DNA of 64,000 nucleotides, from NCBI RefSeq assembly GCF_003589595.1, contig NW_020653855.1, forward strand, positions 7,354,424-7,418,423, in the 5' to 3' direction. Below are positions 34,031-45,000 of this stretch, one piece after another. Under the pieces are notes generated by a model. The model did no database searches. It worked only from the letters and a program-made list of their open reading frames with translations, and was not told where the DNA came from. The first letter of the stretch is position 1; each line of letters opens with the position of its first letter. The translations under genes were made by a program, and so were the position numbers. This DNA comes from Hyposmocoma kahamanoa (lineage: Eukaryota > Arthropoda > Insecta > Lepidoptera > Cosmopterigidae).

Positions 34031-34140
34031 ATACTTACCTATGTTGCTAATTGTATCGCAGGATGGCAGGAGCTCAACGACCACTGTGGGCGGCGTCTCG
34101 CCTCTCCCGTCTATATTTACCGCCATAGTAGGCAGTAAAT
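34031..34140 (+). pseudogene. decayed copy of the su(f)/CSTF3 terminal exon
   Basis: Compare with 13672-13790. Both have a splice-acceptor region of the form 'TTACC..ATG..GCTAATT..GT....CAG', then the exon text. The exon GGTGTCGCCCCTCCCGTC corresponds here to GGCGTCTCGCCTCTCCCGTC, and ATTTACCGCCAGAGG to ATTTACCGCCATAGTAGG. Small insertions and deletions shift the reading frame and the basic C-terminal tail is lost, so it cannot encode the protein end. Its place left of the second ND-49 gene mirrors the functional exon left of the first. It is therefore best read as the edge of the tandem duplication. Homology was judged by eye over about 100 bp. Confidence 0.72.
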
Positions 34141-34764
34141 GACTTTCTATTTTATTTGTATATCGTTTTAAAAAACTTTTATTTTAATTAACATCGTATA
34201 AAAAGCTTAAAAGTTGACACTACCTCAGCTTGAATTCAAATTTTTCACGTAGTAAATACGATGGTTCATCTTGCTTGGGTCGAGCGGCAGGGCTTTATTT
34301 CAGAATTTTATTTTTTTCCAACGAAATTAAAGTGTATATGGTATACTTATAGTATACGTGATCTATTTAGTTCAGTTGATATAAAGAAAATCGTTGGTAT
34401 ATGTACTTGGTGTAACGGGCTAGTGTCCGCAACGCCGCCGAGGCGCCTATTTTGCGTGTGGATATATACCTATCTTGGTATATGTACTCTTAAAGGTAAA
34501 TTTCGTTTTATCCTAAGGTTGCCTGGAAAAAATTGCTACTTAGCAGTAAGGCCTGTTGTACATTAGCTTACTACTGTGACACTTACATTACAGTGTTGTC
34601 ATTGTAATTTTAATGTGAAATAAAGAATATTTCATTCATTCATTCAACACTTTCACTGCTAAGCGGAATCAACCAAAAGCCATTTGAGGTTGTGTCGACT
34701 CGTTAAGAGCGGAAAGACTTGCGAGCAGAGGAAACAAATAAGGTATTATGTAAGGGTGAAAGAA

Positions 34765-34862
34765 AATACACAAGTTTCAATATTGTTTAAAATTTATTTT
34801 CGAAATTAATGTCGTAAATTCGATCTAAATTGATTGCTATAAATCTTACGAACTAATCCCGT
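34765..34862. repeat. displaced copy of the ND-49 3'-flank
   Basis: 'AAATTGATTGCTATAAATCT' followed by 'TACGAACTAA' matches 'ACATTGATTGCTATAAACCT' plus 'TACGAACTAA' at 18486-18516. Similarity extends through the AT-rich sequence before it (TTTATTTTCGAAATTAAT against TTTATTTCTTAAAAATTAAT). In copy 1 this lies about 120 bp beyond the stop; here it is about 4.2 kb beyond the copy 2 stop. Confidence 0.55.
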
Positions 34863-36730
34863 AGTTCTTAAATGTGACGTTTTCAAGTGTAAATTTATTT
34901 TACTTATGGAATAAATGGTTCTTTGACTTTGACCCGTAATAGATTATACCGGTAAAGAATATTTGTCAGTTTTCATTATTTATTTACAATACAATATTAA
35001 CTAGTAAGTACTAAGTACCAATTAAGGCACAAATTACATTGCCGCGGACGGAATGGTAAAGGAAGCGTTAATTTTGCCTCAAAACGGGTCGTTTTCAGAT
35101 AACCTCCAAAAATGTGTCCCTTTCAATAACTTTCATGTTATTACATGAATGCTAAACATTATTTATTTAATATGATTGCTTGCTTACTTAGTCTGTGTCA
35201 CACATAAAAAGACTAATTTACTACGTCACAGTAATACATAAAAATTTAAAAAGTGGGCAATTTCTCATTTATGGGAGCCAGTTCCACGTCGCCCTAATTT
35301 TAAGAAAAGAAGAAAAAAATTAAACTCTCGTGGAAATCGCAATATTTTCCATTGAGGATAAACTCTAATAACTTACACGTTGAATACATACCGTAACTTT
35401 CCAAATTATTACAAACAAACATGTTTTCTTAGGAACACAAAATGTGTTTCAATTTTTCTTATCATTAGTGTCAATTTACCTAAAAACCTCCTAATAACAA
35501 AATGTTCATACCGCATCACCTTCATCCTTCGCACACGCGAGAAGGGGCTCCTGTCGGATTGGAGTGTACACAGTGAAGTAACCTGTGCATTTCCGTTTTA
35601 GCAAAAAATCGACTTAAATACCAATTTCAGCGCTAGTGACTAAACCGTTCTCAAATGTAAAGCAATCTATCTAAATAAGTATTAAGTAATAGTTTTATAA
35701 ACTTTATTGTACATCAATTAGACAAAGGAAACTTTAAAATCCATGCACTTTTATAACGGTCCAGCATATTTTACACACTTGACAATTAAAAATGTATCCA
35801 AATATCATTATTGTCGCTCTCATTCTTGTCTACTTTTAAGTCAAATGGTTAATGGTTAAGCCAAACATTTACTTGAAATATAAGAATTAGATGGTCGTAG
35901 TGGTGGTGATGACGGCGGTGATTAGATGATGGTGGTGATGATGCTGATGATAATGGTGATCATGATGATAATGTTGATGGTGGTGATGATATATTGATGT
36001 ACAACAATGTTTATATGACATTAACAAAATACTTATTTAGATTTATTTATTAATATATATTAATATTTATTTATTAATATTCTATCTATCTATATGTAAT
36101 AGATAGATGCTCTTATATGGATGAGAAGGATTTTGATACAAGAAGTTATATTAAAATATTTGTTATATGTTAAATGGTCTTTTGTGAACGATAAAATGTA
36201 TATTGTAATAATAATTTCTCATTACTGTGCGTCTTTCTCACTTATGTTTATGAAAAATCATTCGTGTTACCGCAATTTCATTCGTGTGACCTAAAATATC
36301 GTTTTTTGTTATGTTTAACTTAAATATTTCTGTGATTTTATAATTATTGACATTGTTTGAACTTATTTGTACGTTTAAGACCTTAAAATCAAAAGAAAAA
36401 AGGGTTTTACAAAAATCACTCAAAAAGTGCCATTGAAATTCGGAAAGTGAAATTCACCCAAAACCGCTGCGAGGGAAGGTACGAGCGTTCGTAAGAATTC
36501 TCCGGAAGGCACGCGATCTATTTTTTGGCTTGTATCAACTTTGTATGTTCAACAATAGATACAAAGTCCAATATGCTGCGAATGCTATATGAACCGAATT
36601 TGCTGAGAGTACAATAAATTACACAAATACATCTGTGGCAATCACGGAAGAAAAAAAACCAAAGGAAGTGCCTTAAGCCTCGATTACTATGAGAACTGAT
36701 GTCGCCAAAACTCACGCATTCTTAATCTGA
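34863..36730. other. unassigned spacer with GAT-rich tract
   Basis: AT-rich sequence between the two ND-49 genes. Apart from the GAT-rich tract at 35888-35998, no gene, SINE or MITE end was recognised. Confidence 0.5.
35888..35998. repeat. degenerate (GAT/GGT)n trinucleotide tract
   Basis: About 110 bp built almost only from GGT, GAT and AAT triplets. Confidence 0.85.
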
Positions 36731-36732
36731 AA

Positions 36733-37640
36733 CACTATAGAATCTTGATATTGATTGGTCGTAGTAGCAAATTTAAAAGAAATAACAAATCTGGATTGTT
36801 AATATAATTTAAACTTTACCCTGTTGGCGTATCGTCGAAAGTTCGACGTATGATATTATATTCAAATTTCAATCAATGTGCTGCCGTCTAGCGGTTAATT
36901 GCTGAACGACGACGAATTGGAGTTATTAATATAGTTCTCCAAACACGAATTTTTGAACTTTCGTTTCTAGTAAGAAAAAAAAATTCGATAAGACGGAAAA
37001 TTGAAAATTTATTAAAATACATTGACTTACAATTAATGGACGTCGGGTCCGCGCTAAAAAGTGTCCGAACTTATAGGGCGTTAAAATCGTATACAGAGCG
37101 TCATTCACGCTTTTCGGGAGCTTTGTCGAGCGGATTCCCGCGGCGGGAGAACCGCCCGTGTAGTATAGCCCTTAGTCTCCGTTTGTTCGACTGACAGCGA
37201 AGCAAGCAAAATTATGTATGTAAGTATGCGATGACATTACAATTTAAATTCAACGTTTTAGCTTTTTCATATTCCTTTACATGTCACTACGTTTAAATAG
37301 GTTGACTTAGGACATTTTTTTTGTGGTTTTTATATTAGACCCGTCGTCCATTTATTTGTGAGTCAATGTTAAAATAAGACTTTCCGATGTTATGAAATAC
37401 CACCACGGGTAATATTTTTGGTGCGGCTAACATTTTTGTACTCCACAACAGCACAATAATAAATAGAAAAATCTAGTATTTTAGAGAATTTGCAAGAAAG
37501 AATGACACAACCATACCATACAAAGCGAAAATGGCGGTCTGAGCTCATATAGGTCTTTCGAGACCTACAGTTGGCACGCGTCGTACGGTAACTAACCAAT
37601 TGTACTGTATTTATTGTTCCGTGGTAGCTATAGTCTTCTT
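36733..37640 (-). repeat. dispersed element, copy 2 (inverted), split by a MITE
   Basis: Reverse-complement counterpart of 16529-17070: 'ATCTTGATATTGATTGGTCG', 'GGATTGTTAATATAATTTAA', 'AATTTCAATCAATGTGCTGC', 'TAGGTCTTTCGAGACCTA'. It is interrupted at 37020-37368 by a hAT-like MITE. Confidence 0.65.
37020..37368. mobile_element. hAT-like MITE (349 bp) nested in another repeat
   Basis: Ends CATTGACTTACAATTAATGG and 'ATTTATTTGTGAGTCAATG', with target duplication TTAAAATA at 37012-37019 and 37369-37376. It carries about 60 bp of extra GC-rich sequence (37114-37172, including TTCGGGAGCTTTGTCGAGCG) absent from the other copies. Confidence 0.85.
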
Positions 37641-37978
37641 CTTAATCTTATTAGTGGATTGTGTTGTCTTTCAGAGTTCTGTCAATGTCACGTAGTTAAC
37701 CTCTACACGAGAGGAGGTGGATTTATTCTCAAAATATAATACTCATTGTCACCTAAAACAATGTAAATTAGGCTGATTATGCTTAACAATACAACTGAAA
37801 CTAATTAAGATTATGAAATACTGACACTAAATAAGAATAAAATTCCACTATTTTGCTCTCTACCGTCCCCCTAGCTCCTCTGATACTCTCTTACTAAACA
37901 TCTCTCATACATCTAATTTTTATTTCAACTCTTTTACCGTTTATGCTATCAAACTGTGGAATTCTCTCCCTGAATCGC

Positions 37979-38027
37979 ATACACTCAATATAGCCCTGCA
38001 CTAGGGAAACCCTGTGTCGCGGGTGCC
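37979..38027 (-). mobile_element. SINE family 1 fragment
   Basis: Only 'CACTCAATATAGCCCTGCAC' plus the 'CCCTGTGTCGCGGGTGCCA' portion of the 3' half remains. Confidence 0.65.
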
Positions 38028-38249
38028 ACTTTTGTTGGAAAGAATGTACGCCAGATGTGGTCCCATTTAAATTTGAAACTAGGTGACAAACTAGGGGATG
38101 AATGACTTGAGGTCGGTTTTTTTAGTACTCTGTATTGTTTTTTCCTTTAAAAGTGTATAAGCATTTAATATAATTATTATTTATGTATTAATAATATTCG
38201 TATGTATATTTCTATCTACGTATACGACCTTATTAATCATAATTATGTA

Positions 38250-38690
38250 GTCTAGAATTCAAACGCGGTTGTGTGAATCTCAGTGACGGATTTCGTGATG
38301 GTCGCCCGTCTACTGCTGTGAACAACAAAAACATCGATGCTGTGCGCCGTATGATCAAAACAGACAGGCATGTGACATACCATGAGATTTGGGCATCTTT
38401 ATGCATAGGCATGAGTCAAATACAATCAATACTACACAAACATTTGGGTGTGAAAAAGCTGTGCTCTCGGTGTGTCCCACACAATTTGACTGAGGCTCAA
38501 AAAACGGATCGCGTCACTTGGTGCAATGCCATGCTTACCAGATTCAACGAAGGGGCGACAAATTTGGTGTGGGACATAGTAACAGGTGACGAAACATGGA
38601 TTTATAGTTACGATCCCAAAACAAAGCAGTAAGCGAGCGTATGGGTCTTTCGAGATGAGCCGAAACCAAACAAAGTCAACTTTTGACAGG
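38250..38690 (+). pseudogene. mariner transposase relic
   Basis: The translation runs from GFRDGRPSTAV (end of the DNA-binding region) through SRCVPHNLTEAQKTDRVTWC to DIVTGDETWIYSYDPKTKQ. GDETWIY holds the first catalytic aspartate of the mariner D,D34D triad. A TAA stop at 38630-38632 interrupts it, after which SVWVFRDEPKP continues in the same frame before homology ends. The remaining two acidic residues and both inverted termini are missing. It is a dead internal fragment that appears to abut another repeat ('CTTTTGACAGGTGTCAACGT', also at about 10690). Confidence 0.85.
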
Positions 38691-38880
38691 TGTCAACGTC
38701 AAATAAAGAAAAATAAATAGAAAAATTTATTTTTCAAAATTTTCCCGTGACCCAACATTACACTCGTGTAATTACGCAGTGTTAATGTATTTATGTTGGC
38801 AAATCTAACAAATGAATACAATAAAATATTATTTCATTACAAAAATACGGAGTAACGTGCCTTGTAAAGAGGTAGTGTAT

Positions 38881-38998
38881 TCTCGTGTCCATGTGACCCG
38901 CGATACAGGGTTTTCCTAGTCCGCACTAGGATAACATCCCACACACCTCATAACCCCGCGGTTATGAGGTGTGTGGGATGTTATTATTATTATTATTC
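38881..38998 (+). mobile_element. SINE tail with perfect 25-bp-arm palindrome
   Basis: A decayed SINE family 1 3' part ('GTCCATGTGACCCGCGATAC') is followed by arms 38931-38955 and 38960-38984 that are exact inverted copies around the loop CCGC, then (TTA)n. The right arm corresponds to the SINE tail; the left arm is an inverted duplicate of it. Confidence 0.75.
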
Positions 38999-39097
38999 CG
39001 CAAACTGAGCCTTAGTGGTAATAATTGAACACATATCTGACACAATGACTGGCGTTTAACGGCACTACCTGGTATTTAATGATTTTTTAAGGGAACG

Positions 39098-42000
39098 TTA
39101 TCGGTCGACTTCCCCGAACACGATGTCGAGAGTGCCTATGATCGCGACTATATCGGCTAACATGGAGTTTTTGCCGATTTTCTCCAAAGCTGCTAGGTGG
39201 GCGAAACCGGGGGCCTTGATTTTGCATCTGTGGATAAAAATACGTTATATAAATCACTATGCGTTTTGCAGCTTTACCTATTTCTGTTTGGTAAGGGTAC
39301 TGGTAAAATTACAGGCACATGGGACTTATCGACTTGGGTGACGGGCGCAGTGGCAGTGCCCCTCAGGCGATTTAAAGTTCTGAGCGGTACTGCAACTGTT
39401 ATGGACAGGCATGTCGCTTAGGGTCACGACTTGTTCAATTACAATCTTTTTACAATTTTTCAAAACGACCCCTCCTACACAAAGTATCGTATGTCGAAAT
39501 CGACAAGTTTACAGGGGAGCGGTTTAAAGGTCTGAATTCACCGAAATGAGCATATCACGTGAATGTACCATTTCTCAGTTTTATTCGAGAACGAGTTTTA
39601 ATTTAATTCATTTCATTCTCATTTCAGTGTATTCAAAACTTTAAATTGCTCCACTGTAAGCTTGGCAAATTCGACATACCGATGCCTTACTTACTCAAAC
39701 TCGTATCTTATAAGAGCGATTATTCAGGAGATCGCAAAACTTCCTATTTATTTTAAATTTCTTATCAAGGGTGTTAATTTGGACGCATTACTTTAAAAAT
39801 AGGTAAACGCCAGAGTGTGAATATGAAGGAAATGTGATGTTAAATCGGGCTGCAAAATTTGGATACATAATCTATTTTTTACATTTCAGCAACTCGGTGC
39901 TTTAAGATACGAGTTTGAGAAAGTTAAGCGACGATACGATATTTAACGTAGGACTCGAAACTCGAACTCGAAAAGTAAGATATCTGTCAATATTAAAAAA
40001 AAAAAATGCGTAATTTTTAGTTTTTAGTAGCGTTCCCTTAAATGCGAATTCTTAGAGGATAACCGCCCGAGTACCTCTCGGTTGTCAGGAATATATAAAA
40101 GCAGTGCCACGTGGCTGAAACCTCATTTTGTCGGTTGGCGCTCGGTAGCAACAGACGCCTCTCATCCGTACACCCTTAGCTTGATTTGAACAAGCTTACT
40201 TTAGTTATTTTTGATTTGTGCAAGGGTTTATTTTTAAATTATTTCATTTAGTGATGTTTAACGGTTTCTTTTTAATAATAAAATCTCCGTTTAGGTTACG
40301 TAGTAGATTTTTTTTTAAATTGTGATTTTGATTTATAAGAAAATGTCATTGCGATATCAAAGAATAATAAAAATAAATGTTACCTGTAAGGTTTGGAGCT
40401 GCCATCGGAAACGAGGTATACCCCGAACTCTCCCTTGGGCGCCTCTATGGCCGTGTACGTGCTGCCAGGGGGCACTTGGTAGCCCTGCGTGAACAGCTTG
40501 AAGTGGTGGATGAGGGCTTCCATGGAAGTCTGCAATAATGTAGAGTTAAATGTAACAAACACACAAGCGGTTAAACGTCTTCGGGTTCCTGTAAAGTAAT
40601 TCTCAAAATGTATTACTTGTGTAATACGAAAAATAGGAAGCGTTTTAGAACGTAATTAAAACTAAAGTGACGTGTTTTCTTAAGGAACGATGTTTTATTT
40701 TTATTCTATTCAGCCTCCGTAGCATGCTGTTGCGATAAAGCAATTATATCCACATGTAGCTGTCAAATTCGAGTGATAAACTTTAAAATTTTACCGTGAC
40801 GTTATATTTTTGTCGCGAGCACCGCGGCCAATGGCTGCAAAAGAATATCTCAGTGCCAAATATGGCCGCAACGTCACAGCTGATTTTAAAACATTTTGAC
40901 AGTTCTGCACAACAATGCTATAGTCTGTACCAATCCATTTTAAACAAAAAGTAAACAAAACTGTTTGGTTAAAATTCTAAAGCAACCACTCAATAAATCG
41001 AATAAGTAACACTTTCACGTATATTTCGAAGATTTTGACTTGATATCTCATCACTTTTTCCAACAATATTTATTTGAATAGCATCGTAAAATTATATTTG
41101 AAAAATGGTAGTCCAAAAGTGAGGTCATGTTTATCTATACATCTATGACTTGTCTATGGTTGCATAGTGCTGTACGAAAAAACATTCGGTTCACTCAATT
41201 TAAGTTTTTGTAATCCATTAGTAAATCGAATATTTCAATCGCAATCGAACGAGTATCTAAGATTAAGGATTTGAAGTAAGACGTAAAATTAAGATTTCGG
41301 AAATTTCAAATATGCTTAATAGGTTATGTAGGGAAAACCGCTGGTATGACTCAATTGAATAAATCAATTCATTCAATTAATTAATCGATTTGTAGTTGAC
41401 ATTACAATTGGCCATCACTAAACCGTCTATGGTCGGGTCAGTGACATGTTTGTTTACATTTTATTGGAAATGGATTGAAACGAAGTATAATATCAAATAT
41501 CAACATAAAATGTAATATAATGTAAAATATGGAAAAACTGAAACTACAAAAACGGCATTTTTTGTTTCATCGTTTTCGCGGCGATGATTAAACGTCAAAG
41601 ATAGCTATATACGCAATTTAATATCGTTATCCTTGTTCTTCAAAATGTATGACAATAGTTCATTACCAAATAAACGAAAGAACGAATGACTCTAGTGCGT
41701 ATCATACCAGTATTCGCAATAAAAAAATAATAATGGCAACATGGCTTTATCAACTGAAATAAATATGTCACGGGGAGGTTTATCACACATTGCATGCCAT
41801 GCTACGGCCACTGTATTAACTTGAATTTAAAAACTGACACATTTCGATATAAGAAATATAATCCTGTGCAAATGATGTAAGGTTTAAATTTCAAAGGAAA
41901 ATTACGCTATACCTTCATCTCCTGCCTTGAGGGAGGGCAGAGTTTAGCGTCGTCGGTCTTGACCTCGCCTGGTGGCATCTGGTTAAGGCACTGGTCGATG

Positions 42001-45000
42001 ATGTGTAGGGATTGGCGCATCTCTTCCACGCGGCACAAGTATCTGCAATATGATATTCTTTGTCACATAAAATAGTACCGAGTGCAACAAAATGGGAAGC
42101 TTACATTTCAACAAATTTAGAAAATTAGTTTACTTTGTTTGTACCAATTTCTTTCATGCAACCTAATAATCATTTTTAACTGCCTCTGTGGCCGAACGGT
42201 TACCATGCTGGACTGCCACGCAGAGGTTCTGGGTTCGATTCCCAGGCCGGGAGAAATATTTGTATGGCTTACAATTATTTATCTTGTAAGTTTGGATGTA
42301 ATTTGGGGTTGTCTATGTGTGTGTCCATAATGCCCGCGATATAGGGTTTCCTTAGTGTGGGGTTATGACTGTGTGCGTTATTATTATAAAAAGATGCCAA
42401 ACAAACGCTACAAAACAAAAAACCAAAGAGCTATAGACACAGAAATCTAAACAAATAGGTGACATTATCGCCGCACTGGTGTAGCTTACGGCACCAGTGC
42501 GTGGTTTGTCATTCAGTATTGCTAGAAAAAAAATGGACGTCTGGTTAAACACAAAAACCACGAAAAAATGCCTCTGTCGCAAAATATCATATGTGCGATT
42601 TACAACATTCTGTACTGTTAGGAACAAAATACAAAATTACAATATGTAATAAAATGAATAATTTATAAATTGTAATTTTGAATTGAATATGGTGTATTAA
42701 GAATGAAATATCTTGATAATATGGTATCTTGCGAAAATGATGTTTTGTGAACGTGATATTTTGCGAATGTGATATTCAGCGACAGAGGCGAAAAAAATGT
42801 CCGAAGTCAACCTATGTAAATGTAGTGACATGTAACGAAATATATAAAAAATAACATCTAATTTAAACCGTAACAACATTGCAGTACTGTTTAATTTTGC
42901 TTGTAACAATTTAAGGGCCCATAAACACCATTACTTGAACACAAGAGTCATGGAGAAGCCTTTAATATAAATATTTATTAATTTATATATATTATTGTGT
43001 CGAATTTTGTAGGAACAAATTAAGCATATGATAAAGAGTTGGGCAGATACATACATAAAGTGTCACTCAGTATCTCTCTGTTTGTTACTTATGTCGTGCT
43101 ATAGGAAATGTACCGATATTTCGAATTTTTAGATGCCAACTAAACGTTAACTCAAATAACCGAAATACTGATAACTGATTTAGAATAAAACCGTTATGCT
43201 TTCAGATAATTTTGAATGCTTTTGTTTTTTTTTTCCTAAACTTCGAGGGACATAGACAGAAAATGGAGACTGCCTTACGACAATATTTTTTAGGTCCTGG
43301 ACCTGTTCGGGATTCAGGAAATCACTTAAGTTCATAAAAAATTGACGTAATTGGGGACAGGCAGGTACACTATATTTATCTTAACTTTGCGACAGTGGGT
43401 CGAATCAGCGGTATTGCGGACATTGGATTTTTTTTCACGATATCTCTCTATAAAAAAATGCCAATCGAGAGACCCTTTGTCCTAATTAAATTGTGTAATA
43501 TCCCATTTTGCCATAAATCTAAAAGTTTAGTAGGAAAAAAATAAAATGTGCATTTTGTGTATGGGACCATCAGTACCCCATCGTTACAAAGTCTTAGTCG
43601 ATCCAGTCTTGGAATCACTACAGACGTATTATTAGTACCTTCTATAGATTTGCATACTAAACGCGGGTCTACACCTGCCTATTCACTACTTTTTAGTGCT
43701 GACCCGACGTCCATTTGTTGGTAGGTCAATGCGAAAATATGAATAATTACCAACTAAAAGCCTCGCACCATAGAACAGCAACGGACAACAAAAGCCGAAT
43801 CTGTGCGAGAAAAATATATTAAGATGAGTTATCTTATGCAAACTATGTTAGCAAAATTAAGTCTGGTTTTAGCATATATTTAGTAGCAGTAGAGCCCCTT
43901 GTGAAAGAGTTCATCCTGGGAAGTACTGACACCTTACCTATTTCTGCCACCAAGGAGTAATTTCAGCATTACTGCGTTCCGGTTTTGAAGGGTAGAGGTG
44001 CTGGTGAAATTACAGTCACATGGGCCTTGTCAACTTATGTCTCAGGGTAACGGGCGCAGTGGCAGTGCCCCTGAGATCTTTGCGGTTTAAAGCTCCGAGT
44101 TGTACTGCAACTGTTATGGACAGGCGTGTCGCTTACCATGCGCACGACTTGTTCGCCTCGTCACTTGACGTTATAGAAAAAAAAAGTATGGACCAATAAC
44201 TGAAGAGGACTATTTCGGTGGCAATTTTTATTATTTGAATATAATAGAATATTATAATGAAGTATTATTTAATAGTTCATAATAATGTACTCAAATACAA
44301 AAAATAATATCCACCGAAATTGTATAAATTTATCGATTTACTGATTTATCATGGGGATACTTATCGGACATGGTTAATACTGGCCTGTCAAGGTAGTGAA
44401 CGCTTGTCATAATAATACTGACCTATCGCAGTTACTGAGATTTATTGATTTACCGACGTATTATGGTAATACTTATCGGACATGGTAATAGACATGTCAT
44501 GGTAGTGAACGCATATCATAGTAACACTGACCTATTATAGTCACTGAGATTAAATTTCTTGATTTACTGACTTATCATGATAATACTTATCTATCATGGT
44601 AAAACTGATCTGTTATGGTAGTGAACGCTTATCATAGTAATACTGACCTATCATAGTCACAGGAATTGATTGATTTACTGACTTATAACGGTAATACTGA
44701 ACAGACATGGTAATACTGACCTGTCGTAGCAATCCCCATGAGTACCGATGGGCACGTCGAATTCGACCAGATGATAGGCGTCGTAGGGTTGAGTTTTGCG
44801 CAAATCCCACTTGATGCCCGAACCGCGGAGCATTACACCGCTGAAATATAACCAGAATTGTAGCAATAAATGACTGTGACTATATATCATATACTTATTT
44901 CTACTATACTCCTTGTGAAAGAGTTCGTCTAGGTACTAGGAGGTATCAAATTATGAACATTTTTTTGTTCAGTTAACGAGTTCTCAAATATTAACCTTGT

